64,000 bases of DNA from SXTU01 sp964496695 (GCA_964496695.1 CAZCBE010000015.1:16152-80151), one strand, 5' to 3'; numbered from the stretch's first letter, positions 16,124 to 25,624 are shown. Notes: generated by a model not told the origin, from the sequence alone. Program-made: numbers and translations.

Positions 16124-16205
16124 AAATGGCGTCCCAGATGTCTCGATATATTTGAAAAAATATAACGAAGGCGTTTTCAATCCCCGTGGCCGTCTGTCGG
16201 CCACC

Positions 16206-16964
16206 ATGCGAAAACGCGCCGCCTTCACGCTGATCGAACTCCTTGTCGTCATTGGCATCATTGCCATCCTGGCCGGCATGCTCCTGCCCGCGCTGGCCAA
16301 GGCCAAGGCCAAGGCGAACCAGACCAAGTGCCTGAACAACCTCAAGCAAATCGGCCTGGGCTACATCCTCTATCGCAGCGACAACAACGACCGCTACTGC
16401 CCGCAGCGCTCCTGCCCCGACACGCCGGCGGACCCCTTCGGGTTGTCCGCCCCCGTGCCCTCGGGAGCTTCCCCCGGCACGCCGCCGCCGACCGGCCCAA
16501 ACGAGATCTGGTGGGCGCCCTACGACCCGACCCAAATCCCCAACGGCGCGCCGGGTGCAGGCTACAAGCCGGGCCTCTTATTCCCCTACTTGGCAGCCAC
16601 GAACATCTTCAAATGCCCGACCGACCCCCAGTGGCAGTGCGGTTACGGAATGAACTACTGCACGGGCGGTCCCGTAGGGCAGCCGGAGGCCTTCATCACC
16701 CAGCCCTCCCAGCGCATGGCCGTGTGGGACCACCAGCGCAGCCCCGGCTGCGCGGACTCCACCACCGCCACCCCGCCGCGCACGATGTGGTATCCCTTCA
16801 ACAATGCCGCCGCCGCCACGCACTACCCGTTGCGCCACAACAATGCGTTCCAAGGCCTGTTCGTGGACGGCCATGTGCAGCTCGTGCGGCAGGAGGAATT
16901 GACGCCGAAGTATTTCCGGGAACCGGGAATCGGACCGGTCATCGCTGCGTTCCCGGGTGAATAG
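16206..16964 (+). CDS. Prepilin-type protein with H-X9-DG signature
   Basis: A 252-residue paralogue of the product at 11793. ATG at 16206 gives RKRAAFTLIELLVVIGIIAILAG, with the cleavage site replaced by A/FTLIE instead of G/F, which is less usual for prepilin peptidase. The helix continues LPALAKAKAKANQTKCLNNLKQIGLGY. The C-terminal HNNAFQGLFVDGHV contains H-X9-DG. The middle is Pro-rich (SGASPGTPPPTGPNEIWW). Secreted or envelope location; role unknown. Confidence 0.9.
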   Translation: MRKRAAFTLIELLVVIGIIAILAGMLLPALAKAKAKANQTKCLNNLKQIGLGYILYRSDNNDRYCPQRSCPDTPADPFGLSAPVPSGASPGTPPPTGPNEIWWAPYDPTQIPNGAPGAGYKPGLLFPYLAATNIFKCPTDPQWQCGYGMNYCTGGPVGQPEAFITQPSQRMAVWDHQRSPGCADSTTATPPRTMWYPFNNAAAATHYPLRHNNAFQGLFVDGHVQLVRQEELTPKYFREPGIGPVIAAFPGE

Positions 16965-16999
16965 GAGCCCAGTGCCAAAGCGAGATCTGGCCGTTCAAA

Positions 17000-18346
17000 T
17001 CAGCGGGCACCGCGCTGGAAGTCGAGCACGGCCCGCTGGAGGAGGCAGTCGTATTTCGCCGTGGCCTCGGCAATTTCGGCGGAGGTCAGGTTGAGCTGGG
17101 CCTGGCTGAGCTCGGCCACGTTGCTCACCCCGAGCTTGTAGCGCGCGCTGGCGAGGTCATGCGCAGTGCGCGCGTAGGCCAGCAGCTTGGCCGTGAGGGC
17201 GAGCCGCTCGTAGGCGTGCTGCGTGCGGAGCAAGGCCAGCCGCACGTCGCGGATGACGGTGTTCTCCTCGTCCCGCACCGTCTCACCGATGGACTGGGCC
17301 TTCAGTTCGGACTCACGCTGCCGAGCGGTGTCACGCCCGCCGGAGTAAAGCGGCAGGCTCATCACCAACCCGGCGGCGGCGTAGCTGTGTTCCAGGCGGC
17401 TGTCGCGAAAGGGCAGGAGTCCCACGCCACCGATGGCGCTGAAGGTTGGGTAATGGATGGCCCGGTCAGCGCGGGCCTGGCTGGAGGCTGCAACGGCCTC
17501 CGCGCGAATACGGACGAGTTCGGGACGCAGCCGCAGCGCGTCGGCGACCAGCGGGGCGGCATCGGCAGGCAGCGTGTCCGGCAGCGGCTCCTCGACGAGT
17601 TCGTAGTGGCGCGGCTCGCGTTCCCCGAGCAGCGTGCCCAAGGCGGTGAAGGAAGCCTCCAGATCATTTTGCGTGCGGGCCAGGAGCAGGCGGGCTTCCT
17701 CGACGCTCACGCGGGCGAAGCTCACGTCGAGTTCCGACTTCAACTGGTTGCTGGCCAGCGCGCTGACCTGCTGGAGCACGACCTCGCGCGTGGTGACGGT
17801 TTGTTTGGCCACGCCCAGCACGCTCTGGGACTGAAGGGCCAGATAATAGACCGAGCTGACTTGGAGCAGGAGCAGGTTGCGCACAACCTCGGCCCCGGCG
17901 TCCTCGGCGTGGGATTTCTGGCGGGACGTCTCGACCTGGTTGGCGGTGCGGCCAAAGTCGGTGAGGAGCTGGCTGGCGTTCAAGCCCAGGCCGGCGCGCT
18001 CCATCACGGTGCCGACGCTCAGCGGGCCGGCGGCGGCCAGGCGCGTGTTCGCAGCATCGCCAGCTCCGACCGCCACTCCGCTGCCATAGAGCGTGGGCAG
18101 GAAGCCCGCCCGCGCCTGCAGAATGGCCTGCTTCGCCGCGAGCGCCTTGAATTCGGCGGCGGTGAGACGCGGGTGGGCCTTGACGGCGGCCGTCCGGGCG
18201 TCGGCGAGAGTGAGGCGTTCGGAAGCTCCAAGCTCAAAGCTTCCAGTCCCGAGCCAGCACCAGACACCCAGTGCCAGGCAACACAGACGCGCGCACGGAA
18301 CCGAAAGACCTGCGCCGGCAGCCTTGAAGCTTAGAAGAAGTTCCAT
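17000..18346 (-). CDS. TolC-like outer-membrane efflux channel
   Basis: A 448-residue outer-membrane factor. It has the two-fold TolC helical repeat: LTLADARTAAVKAHPRLTAAEFKALAAKQAILQARAGFLPTLYG near residues 45-85 and VADALRLRPELVRIRAEAVAASSQARADRAIHYPTFSAIGGVG near 270-310, ending with the YKLGVSNVAELSQAQLNLTSAEIAEATAKYDCLLQ helices. The signal-peptide region (VWCWLGTGSFELG) reads like a translated CTCCAAGCTC-type repeat. It is last in the six-gene operon, 5 bases after the RND permease gene. Confidence 0.93.
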   Translation of the reverse strand: MELLLSFKAAGAGLSVPCARLCCLALGVWCWLGTGSFELGASERLTLADARTAAVKAHPRLTAAEFKALAAKQAILQARAGFLPTLYGSGVAVGAGDAANTRLAAAGPLSVGTVMERAGLGLNASQLLTDFGRTANQVETSRQKSHAEDAGAEVVRNLLLLQVSSVYYLALQSQSVLGVAKQTVTTREVVLQQVSALASNQLKSELDVSFARVSVEEARLLLARTQNDLEASFTALGTLLGEREPRHYELVEEPLPDTLPADAAPLVADALRLRPELVRIRAEAVAASSQARADRAIHYPTFSAIGGVGLLPFRDSRLEHSYAAAGLVMSLPLYSGGRDTARQRESELKAQSIGETVRDEENTVIRDVRLALLRTQHAYERLALTAKLLAYARTAHDLASARYKLGVSNVAELSQAQLNLTSAEIAEATAKYDCLLQRAVLDFQRGAR

Positions 18347-18351
18347 CCCGG

Positions 18352-21300
18352 TTAATGCGTGGCCGCTTGCAGCGGATGGTCTTTCCGATCCTCCTTGCCA
18401 TGCACGAGCAGGTAGGCGGCCGGGACGACGAAGACAGTGAGCACGAGGGAAACGGCCAGTCCACCGATGATGGCGAGGGCGAGGGGCGCGTAAGCCTCAG
18501 TGCCCGTGCCCATCTTCAAGGCCATCGGCGCGAGACCGAAGAGCGTGGCAAACGAGGTCATCAGCACCGGACGCAACCGCACGCGGCAGGCGTGCGCCAC
18601 GGCGAGCCGCACGGACTGGCCTTCATGGCGAAGCTGCCGGACGAACTCCACGATGAGGATGCTGTTCGACACCACGATGCCCACCATCATAAGCACCCCC
18701 ATCAGCGACATCACGTTGAGCGAGGTGCCGCTGGCCCAAAGTGTGGCCAGCACCCCGGTCAGTCCCGGCGGCACGGCGAGCAGAATGATGAAGGGGTCCA
18801 CGAAGGACTGGAACTGGGCGACGAGGATGAGATAGACGAGCACGACAGACAGCAGCAGACCAATGCCAAAGCTGCGAAAGGAAGACTCCATGCCTTGCAC
18901 CATGCCGCGCACATAGATGCGGACTCCGTCCGGCAAAGGCGTGCCGGCAATGATCTTGCGCACGTCCTTGGCCAGCCGGCCCAGGTCCTCGCCCTCGGGG
19001 GCGACATACACATTGATGACGCGGCGGAGCTGGTAGTGATTAACCTCGGTGGGCGCGAGTGTGTTGGAGATTTTGCTGACCGCGTCGAGGCGGGCGGGGT
19101 GCTTCTGTCCCGGCGCGCGCATGGGGATGGCCTGCATGTCGGCGAGGTCGCCAATCAAGTTCTCCGGGTATTGGACGGTGAGGATGTAGTCGTTGCCGTT
19201 TTTGGGGTCCACGAAGTAGCTCGGGGCGATCATCGCGCCGGAGGTCAGCGCGGTGATGACGTTCTGAAGGACTTCCTTCGACGTGAGACCTAGTTCAGCG
19301 GCGCGGACGCGGTCCACTTCGAGTTTCAACGCCGGGTAGTCAATGTCCTGCGGCACGAGCACGTCGCTGACGCCGGGCAGGGCGCGCACCTTCGCGGCGA
19401 GGTCGGTGGCGATAACGTGGGTGGCCGCGAGATCAGAGCCAGTGACCTGGATGTCAATCGGGGCAGGCAGTCCGAGGTTCAGGACCGCGTCCACCAGGCC
19501 GCCGGTTTGAAAATAATAGGAAAGCTGCGGCAGCTCGGTGGACAAACGGCGGCGCACGCGGGCCATGTATTCGTAGCTGCCTTGCCGGCGGTGCTTCTGG
19601 AGACTGACCTGCACAAAGGCGGTGTGCTGGCCCGAGTTCGGCGTATACATGGAGCTGAAGCCGGGCTGGACGCCGATGTTGGCCACGATGACGGCGATGT
19701 CCTCCTTCGGCACTTCCTGCCGGATGATGTCCTCCACCTGCGCAACGAGTTTCTCGCTGATTTCCACGCGCGTGCCGGTGGGGGCCTTGAGGTTGATGAC
19801 GAACTGCCCGGGATCGGTGCGCGGGAAATAGGCGAACTTCAAGGACGGGTAAAGGCCGAGGCTCAGGAGGAACACGGCGAGGATGAGGAAGACGGTGGCG
19901 AGCGGTCGCAGCAGCGTGACGTCGAGGAGCCGTTCATAGCCGCCGAGGAAGCGGTGAAACTGACGGTTGAACCAGAGGTTGAAGCCCTTGTCGTCGCCGT
20001 CCGCATCCTCGCCTTCGTGGTGCGTGGGCTTGTGATGCGGGGCCTTGATGAACTTCGCGCAGAACAGAGGCACGACCGTCAGCGCGATCACGTAGCTCGC
20101 AAACATTGAGAGGATGACCGCCAGCGCCATCGCAACGAAGAGGAACTTGCTCACGCCGTAAAGCAGCGTGACCGGAAAAAACACGACCACCGTCGTCAGC
20201 GTCGCGGCGAGGACGGGCAGGGCCATCTCGCGCCCGCCCTTGGCGGCGGCCACAGCGGGCGTCTCGCCATGCTCCAAATGCCGGAAGATGTTTTCGAGCA
20301 CGACGACGGAGTTGTCTATGAGCCGTGAGAACGCGAGTGCGAGGCCGCCGAGCACCATGGTGTTGATGGTGGCGTCCCCGATGGCCAGGGCCATGAACGC
20401 AGCCAGCGCAGAGAGCGGGATGGAGAGGAACACCGCCACCGTGCCCCGCAAGCTGCCGAGGAAGACCATGATCATCACGCCCGTGAGCACGAGACCGATG
20501 GCACCCTCGTGGATGAGGTTGCTGATGGCGTCCCGGACGAACACCGACTGGTCGAAGAGCACACGCGCCATCAGCTCCTTGGGCACGTCCACGAGGTTTT
20601 CCAGCGCGTCACGGATGCCGTCCACCACGGCAATGGTGTTGGCATCGCCGCCCTGCTTGAGAACGGGAAGATAGACCGAGCGCTGGCCGTCCACGCGCAC
20701 GACGTTGCCCTGGAGCTGGTAGGCGTCCTTGGCGATGCCCACGTCGCCGACGAGGACGGAGGCGTTGCCCACGGTCTTGAGCGGCAGCCGGTTCACGTCC
20801 TCCACGTCGCGGAGCTGGGAGTTCGCATACACGTTGTAATTGAACGGGCCGATGCGCACGTCCCCGGCGGGAAGGATGAGGTTGGAGTCGTTGACAGCAC
20901 GCACCACGTCCATGACGGAGAGCTGGTGGGACTCCAGCTTCAACGGGTCCACATAGACCATGATCTGACGATACTTGCCGCCGAACGGCTGCGGGACGGA
21001 CGCGCCCGGCACGCCGGCCACCTGGTTGCGCACGGCGTATTGGCCGGTGTCGCGGAGCTGCGTCTCGGTCATGCCCTCGCCCTTGAGCGTGATGAGGCAA
21101 ACTGGCAGGCTGGAGGCGTCAAACTTGAGCACCACCGGCGGCAGCGTGCCGGGCGGCAGGCGGCGGAGGTTCGCACTGGCGAGGTTGGCGATGGTGCTGA
21201 CGGCGGTGTCGGCGTTCTGGCCGGGCTGGAAGTAGATCTTGATCAGGCTCACCCCGGGCAGGGAACGGCTCTCGATGTGCTCAATACCGCTGGCCAGGGT

Positions 21301-21507
21301 GAAGAAGCGCTCGAAGCGCCCGGTGATGTTGTTCTCAATCTGCTCCGGCGGCATGCCGGTGTAGAACGTGGCCACGACCACGACCGGAATGTTGATCTTC
21401 GGGAACAGGTCCACCGGCATCCGCACGAGCGTGGTGACGCCCAGCACCACCGTCATCAGGCAGACGACGATAACGAAGTAAGGATGGCGGAGGGCGAAGC
21501 GGCTCAT
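18352..21507 (-). CDS. RND efflux permease (system 1)
   Basis: A 1051-residue resistance-nodulation-division pump with the N-terminal helix HPYFVIVVCLMTVVLGVTTLVRMPVDLFP. Periplasmic porter domains are duplicated, and TM4 carries SRLIDNSVVVLENIFRHLE near residue 400. AcrB-type pumps have two Asp in TM4; here the second is Asn, leaving one. It uses the proton gradient to export substrates through the adaptor and TolC-like partner encoded beside it. The His/Asp-rich cytoplasmic loop (HHKPTHHEGEDADGDDKG) is notable. It overlaps the adaptor gene by 4 bases. Substrate unknown; drugs or metals are both possible. Confidence 0.94.
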   Translation of the reverse strand: MSRFALRHPYFVIVVCLMTVVLGVTTLVRMPVDLFPKINIPVVVVATFYTGMPPEQIENNITGRFERFFTLASGIEHIESRSLPGVSLIKIYFQPGQNADTAVSTIANLASANLRRLPPGTLPPVVLKFDASSLPVCLITLKGEGMTETQLRDTGQYAVRNQVAGVPGASVPQPFGGKYRQIMVYVDPLKLESHQLSVMDVVRAVNDSNLILPAGDVRIGPFNYNVYANSQLRDVEDVNRLPLKTVGNASVLVGDVGIAKDAYQLQGNVVRVDGQRSVYLPVLKQGGDANTIAVVDGIRDALENLVDVPKELMARVLFDQSVFVRDAISNLIHEGAIGLVLTGVMIMVFLGSLRGTVAVFLSIPLSALAAFMALAIGDATINTMVLGGLALAFSRLIDNSVVVLENIFRHLEHGETPAVAAAKGGREMALPVLAATLTTVVVFFPVTLLYGVSKFLFVAMALAVILSMFASYVIALTVVPLFCAKFIKAPHHKPTHHEGEDADGDDKGFNLWFNRQFHRFLGGYERLLDVTLLRPLATVFLILAVFLLSLGLYPSLKFAYFPRTDPGQFVINLKAPTGTRVEISEKLVAQVEDIIRQEVPKEDIAVIVANIGVQPGFSSMYTPNSGQHTAFVQVSLQKHRRQGSYEYMARVRRRLSTELPQLSYYFQTGGLVDAVLNLGLPAPIDIQVTGSDLAATHVIATDLAAKVRALPGVSDVLVPQDIDYPALKLEVDRVRAAELGLTSKEVLQNVITALTSGAMIAPSYFVDPKNGNDYILTVQYPENLIGDLADMQAIPMRAPGQKHPARLDAVSKISNTLAPTEVNHYQLRRVINVYVAPEGEDLGRLAKDVRKIIAGTPLPDGVRIYVRGMVQGMESSFRSFGIGLLLSVVLVYLILVAQFQSFVDPFIILLAVPPGLTGVLATLWASGTSLNVMSLMGVLMMVGIVVSNSILIVEFVRQLRHEGQSVRLAVAHACRVRLRPVLMTSFATLFGLAPMALKMGTGTEAYAPLALAIIGGLAVSLVLTVFVVPAAYLLVHGKEDRKDHPLQAATH

Positions 21508-22880
21508 TCGGCGGCGAGAATTTCCACAACTTTTCGCTCCACCTTCTGGCCGGGCTTCACCTGCGAGCGGCTGCCCATGAAAACGAATTCCCCCTCCGTC
21601 AAACCGGCGAGGATCTCGACCTTCGCCGCCGTTTCAATCCCCAGCTTCACGGGACGCTGTTCCAGCGTTTTGTCCGGCTTCACGATGTAGAGGTAGGCCT
21701 GGGCTCCGCGGGCGATGGCAGCCAGGGGCACGGCGAGCACCTGGTCGCGCTGGTCGAACTTGATGGCCACGCTGGCGAACATGCCGGGGATGAGCGCCCC
21801 GTCCGGATTCAGCACGTCCACCTGCACTTCCATCGAACGGGTCGCCAAGTCCACCTCCCCGGCCACGCGCGCCACTGTGCCCGTGAACTTGCGGTTGAGC
21901 TGTCCCTGCGTGATCTCGACAGTCTGGCCCGCCTTTACGCGCGCGACATAGGAGGCAGACACGGGGAAGACCAGCCGCAGCTTGTCCACGCTCACCAGCC
22001 GTGCAATCGGCACGGCGGGCGCGCTGGGGGAGAGGCCGCCCCGCACGAGGTCGCCCACATCGGCAAACCGCCTTGTAATCATGCCGTCGAACGGGGCGGT
22101 GATTTTGGTGTAGGCGAGCTTGGCCTGCAGGCGGTGAACATCGGCGTCCGTCACGGCGACGGTGTCCTTGGCGGCGGGAATGCCGGTCTTCGCCACGGCC
22201 ACGGCAGCGCGGGCGGCGGCCTGCGCGGCCCTCGCCTCCTCGACCTGCGCAGCCCCCGTGCGTTCCCGGGCCTGCGCGACGTCCAGTTCCTGCTGCGCCA
22301 CCAGACCGGGCTGGGTCTTGTTCACCGCTGCCATGCGCTCATAGGTCATGCGGGCTTCGGCATGCGCCGCCTCGGCGCGCTTGATGCCCGCATCGGTCTT
22401 GCCCACCTCCAGTTCGGCGCGACGGGCGTCTTCCTCCGCGCGGTTGACATCCCCGGCGGCGCGGACGCGCACGGCCTGGGCGCGCTCCAGTTCCTCCTTG
22501 AACTCCGGGATTTCAATCACCGCCACGATCTGGCCGGCCTTGACCTTCGTCCCCACGTCCACGTTCATCTGTTGAACAAATCCCGCGACGTGCGCATGCA
22601 GGTCAATGTCTTGAAAGGGCCGGAACTCGGCATCAAACCGCAGTTCACGGGACAGATCGCTGCGGACCACTTTGGTGACCGCCACAGTGGCGACGCGGAC
22701 TGACTCTGGGGTGACGCCTTCCGGAGCCTGCTGCAGGAGCTTGAGCATCCAAGGGGGGCGCATGACCATCCAGACCACGAGAGCGACGATCAACACCGTG
22801 GCAAAGGTCCACCGGCCGCCGTGCCACGGACGCTTGACTGGCAGGTCGGTGGACGGGACAGAGATGGAATCGGGATTCAT
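21504..22880 (-). CDS. RND periplasmic adaptor (system 1)
   Basis: A 458-residue membrane fusion protein started at the ATG complementing 22878-22880 (NPDSISVPSTDLPVK); the frame stays open upstream into the lipoprotein gene. One membrane helix (FATVLIVALVVWMVMRPPWM) anchors it. The lipoyl half-motifs (IDLHAHVAGFVQQMNVDVGTKVKAGQIVAVIE and AKLAYTKITAPFDGMITRRFADVGDLV) flank a long alpha hairpin. The C-terminal beta-barrel and membrane-proximal domain are complete (EQRPVKLGIETAAKVEILAGLTEGEFVFMG). It bridges the permease and TolC-like channel. Confidence 0.93.
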   Translation of the reverse strand: MNPDSISVPSTDLPVKRPWHGGRWTFATVLIVALVVWMVMRPPWMLKLLQQAPEGVTPESVRVATVAVTKVVRSDLSRELRFDAEFRPFQDIDLHAHVAGFVQQMNVDVGTKVKAGQIVAVIEIPEFKEELERAQAVRVRAAGDVNRAEEDARRAELEVGKTDAGIKRAEAAHAEARMTYERMAAVNKTQPGLVAQQELDVAQARERTGAAQVEEARAAQAAARAAVAVAKTGIPAAKDTVAVTDADVHRLQAKLAYTKITAPFDGMITRRFADVGDLVRGGLSPSAPAVPIARLVSVDKLRLVFPVSASYVARVKAGQTVEITQGQLNRKFTGTVARVAGEVDLATRSMEVQVDVLNPDGALIPGMFASVAIKFDQRDQVLAVPLAAIARGAQAYLYIVKPDKTLEQRPVKLGIETAAKVEILAGLTEGEFVFMGSRSQVKPGQKVERKVVEILAAE

Positions 22881-22896
22881 GGGCAGGAAGTCTGGG

Positions 22897-23403
22897 TCAA
22901 GGGGCACCACGCGTCGCCCGCCAGCCAACCACCTGTCCACCCGGCAGCCGGACTTGGTCAGCGGGCGCAGCCGCCTCGTCCTTGGGCAGCGTGCCGTCCA
23001 GCCAGACTGAGGTGACGCGGCCAGCCTCGATGACTACGGTGGCCGTCACCTTGCCGTGACGAGCCGCTCGCGCCTTGATTTGGTATACGCCCGGGGGAAG
23101 GTTGACGGTCACCGGGCCCGGGTCGAACGTCCCCGCATGGTTCCGCACCCGGACCACCCGCGCATCCCCGGGCCAGTGCAGGACGTAGTCTTCACGATAT
23201 TGATAGTCGGGATCGCCACCCGGAAAGGGATCCCAAGCGGAATAAACCATCAGGGCACCGCGCGGCCCGGTCGTCGCCGCCGCCGGAAGGGGTGCCGGCC
23301 CAAGCGGCTCAGCCAGCACCAGTGGCGGCGTGGTGGCGCACCCCGTGAGAAGCCAGGGCAGAAGCAGGACAAAGCCGAACACGGGTGCGAGATGGTTGTT
23401 CAC
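22897..23403 (-). CDS. Small lipoprotein in RND operon
   Basis: A 168-residue protein with a lipoprotein signal ending LLPWLLTGCATT, with Cys after LTG as acceptor. The mature part has a beta-rich carboxypeptidase-regulatory/PEGA-like look: HAGTFDPGPVTVNLPPGVYQIKARAARHGKVTATVVIEAGRVTSVWLD. Such domains often extend from the membrane or bind sugars. It is tightly coupled to the kinase gene (4-base overlap) and precedes the adaptor, so it may be an accessory or sensor part of the efflux system. No exact family is recognised. Confidence 0.78.
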   Translation of the reverse strand: MNNHLAPVFGFVLLLPWLLTGCATTPPLVLAEPLGPAPLPAAATTGPRGALMVYSAWDPFPGGDPDYQYREDYVLHWPGDARVVRVRNHAGTFDPGPVTVNLPPGVYQIKARAARHGKVTATVVIEAGRVTSVWLDGTLPKDEAAAPADQVRLPGGQVVGWRATRGAP

Positions 23404-24851
23404 GCAGTTAAGCTGGGCCGCGCAGGTGGCTCAGACTGGCCACCCTCCGGCGGGTGCTGCGGAAGGCGGACATGGAAACAGGAACCGCGCTGATCTTCGC
23501 TCTCGACGGAGACACTGCCGCCATGGGCCGTGGTGATGGACTTGACGATGGATAGCCCGATGCCCGCCCCGCCTTCGGCCCGCGAACGCGCCTGGTCCAC
23601 GCGGAAGAACCGCTCGAATACGCGGGGGAGCGCAACGGCGGGAATGCCCACGCCCGTGTCCGCCACATCCAGCAGAGCGTTGCCGTCCCGGACGCCCGTG
23701 CGGAGCGTGATCCGGCCGCCGGGCGGGGTGTATTTGATGGCGTTGTCGAGCAGGTTGACGATGACCTGCTTCAACCTCCCGCGGTCGCCCTGCACCGTCA
23801 CCTCCCCGGCCGACTCGCAATGGATGACGATGCCCTTGTCCTCCGCCAGCAGGCCCATCTGTTCGGCAGTGGTGGCGGCCAGCTTGACGAGATCTACGCG
23901 GACCCACTCGGCCTGGGCCTCGCCCGCATCCAGCCGCGAGAGCGAGAACAGCCCCTCGACGATTTTCGCGAGCCGCTCCACCTCCTCCAGCACACTGCCG
24001 ATGCGGTCCTGGAGTTCCGGTTCACCATCCGCCTGCTGTGAGATGGCTTCCAGTTCGCCACGCAGGACGGTGAGCGGCGTGCGCAACTCATGCGACGCAT
24101 CCGCCAGAAAACGGCGGTTGTGTTGGAACGCTCCGTCCAGCCGGGTGATCATCTGGTTCAGCGCCAAGGAAAGCCGTTCCAACTCATCACCGGTCTGCGG
24201 CACCGGCAGGCGGCCGCTGAGATTGTGGAGCGTGAGCTGCTCGGCACTCCGGACGATCTTCTCGACCGGCCGAAAGGCCCGGCGTGCCAGGAACAAGCCA
24301 CCGCCAGCCGACCCCAACAGCACGATCGGAAACGCCAGCAGCAGGATAACCAGAAAGTCCCGCAGCAGCGCGCGCATGGGGGCCAGGGAGGAACCGACTT
24401 CGACCAGCCAGTTGCCACCGGCCGCTGGCACGGGCACGGTGGCAATGAGCAGTTCCTGGCCGTCCTCCAGGGCTTCGGTCCGCGCGGCCCGCGCCTTCAC
24501 GGGCTTGGCCAAGACGGGCACCAAAGCCGGATTGAAGGCCAGTTCCACCGGCACGCCCGAAACGTAAAGCACGCTGCGATCCGGCCGGGTGACCCGGATG
24601 AAACGATTGTTCAGCTCAGGCGCGTAGCTCTCCCGGACTTCACGCGTCACCTGCTCCTCCCCAAGGTGCCCGATGCGCGCCACGAGTGTTTCGGCAATGA
24701 CTGCAGCACGCTTGACCTGGGTTTCGCGCAGGTTTTTCTCCAGGTGATGCTTCATGCCCAGATACATGAAGCCGCCCAGCAAGACGAAGACCACGGTGAT
24801 GACTCCCGCATACCAGGCGGTGAGTTGGAAGCTGATGGAACGCGGATTCAT
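23400..24851 (-). CDS. Sensor histidine kinase of RND operon (CusS-like layout)
   Basis: A 483-residue kinase. Order: TM1 near 10-32, a periplasmic domain of about 130 residues, TM2 near 168-190, HAMP (RRAFRPVEKIVRSAEQL), HisKA with H-box ADASHELRTPLTVL near 250, then HATPase with N-box QVIVNLLDNAIKYTPPGG, G1 VADTGVGIP, F-box VFERFFRVDQARSRAEGGAG and G2 GIGLSIVKSI. All catalytic boxes are intact. It overlaps the regulator gene by 4 bases and controls, by inference, the efflux genes behind it. The layout matches metal-sensing CusS/CzcS kinases, but the ligand is not known. Confidence 0.95.
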   Translation of the reverse strand: MNPRSISFQLTAWYAGVITVVFVLLGGFMYLGMKHHLEKNLRETQVKRAAVIAETLVARIGHLGEEQVTREVRESYAPELNNRFIRVTRPDRSVLYVSGVPVELAFNPALVPVLAKPVKARAARTEALEDGQELLIATVPVPAAGGNWLVEVGSSLAPMRALLRDFLVILLLAFPIVLLGSAGGGLFLARRAFRPVEKIVRSAEQLTLHNLSGRLPVPQTGDELERLSLALNQMITRLDGAFQHNRRFLADASHELRTPLTVLRGELEAISQQADGEPELQDRIGSVLEEVERLAKIVEGLFSLSRLDAGEAQAEWVRVDLVKLAATTAEQMGLLAEDKGIVIHCESAGEVTVQGDRGRLKQVIVNLLDNAIKYTPPGGRITLRTGVRDGNALLDVADTGVGIPAVALPRVFERFFRVDQARSRAEGGAGIGLSIVKSITTAHGGSVSVESEDQRGSCFHVRLPQHPPEGGQSEPPARPSLTA

Positions 24852-25528
24852 CCCGCCCCCTCCTCGCTGAGGCTATAACCCACCCCGCGCACCGTGCGGA
24901 TAAGCCGGGTGGAAAAGGGGTCGTCCACCTTGGCCCGCAGGTGGCGGACGTAAACATCCACGATGTTCGTCAACCCTTCGAAGCTCTCGTCCCAGACGTG
25001 CTCGATGATCATCGTGCGCGATAACACGCGGCCGGCGTGGGCCATGAGATATTCGAGCAGGGCGTATTCCTTGCCGGTCAGTTCGATGCGGACCCCCGCG
25101 CGGCGCACCTGCTGCGTAAGCCGGTCCAGTTCGAGGTCCGCCACGCGCAACACGCTGCTGCGCACCGCTGGCCCACGCCGCAGCAAGGCCTTCACCCGCA
25201 CCGCCAGTTCGGCAAAGGCAAACGGCTTGGTCAGGTAGTCATCCGCCCCTGCCTCGAAGTTCTCCACCTTGGAAGCGGTGTCATCCTTGGCCGTCAGGAT
25301 AAGGACAGGCACCTCCGGGGTCTGGCGGCGGATGCGCTTGAGCACCTCGGTCCCGCTCAGAATAGGAAGCATCAAATCCAGGATGATGACGTCGTAGTTG
25401 AAGCTGGTCGCAAAATCACACGCACTTTGGCCGTCGTAGGCCAAGTCCACGGCGAACCGTTCCGCGCGTAATCCGCGCGAGACAAAGTCCGCGACTTTTC
25501 GGTCATCTTCAGCTAAGAGCAAACGCAT
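24848..25528 (-). CDS. OmpR/CusR-type response regulator
   Basis: A 226-residue regulator. The receiver has LAEDDRKV, the phosphoacceptor in VIILDLMLP near residue 51, the LTAKDD Thr and the Lys in DDYLTKPF. The winged-helix output domain (130-222) has LDRLTQQVRRAGVRIELTGKEYALLEYLMAHAGRVLSRTMIIEHVWD and the ending RGVGYSL. It is first in the six-gene minus-strand operon and is likely its activator. The sequence is closest in character to heavy-metal regulators. It is divergent from the PadR gene, with 163 bases between. Confidence 0.95.
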   Translation of the reverse strand: MRLLLAEDDRKVADFVSRGLRAERFAVDLAYDGQSACDFATSFNYDVIILDLMLPILSGTEVLKRIRRQTPEVPVLILTAKDDTASKVENFEAGADDYLTKPFAFAELAVRVKALLRRGPAVRSSVLRVADLELDRLTQQVRRAGVRIELTGKEYALLEYLMAHAGRVLSRTMIIEHVWDESFEGLTNIVDVYVRHLRAKVDDPFSTRLIRTVRGVGYSLSEEGAG

Positions 25529-25598
25529 GTCGTGTTGGACGCATCATTGCGCCTTCAGATTAAGAACCCCCGAATGAAACATTAATTTCCTTTCAGAA

Positions 25599-25624
25599 AA
25601 GGCCGGGGTGCGGTGCCCGGCCTT
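25599..25624. terminator. Hairpin in the divergent PadR / response-regulator gap
   Basis: AAGGCCGGG (25599-25607) pairs with CCCGGCCTT (25616-25624) around an 8-base loop. On the minus strand it is followed by TTTTCT, so it looks like an intrinsic terminator placed in the leader of the regulator-kinase operon, about 70 bases before its start codon. It could be an attenuator, or it could insulate the two divergent units. Confidence 0.45.
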
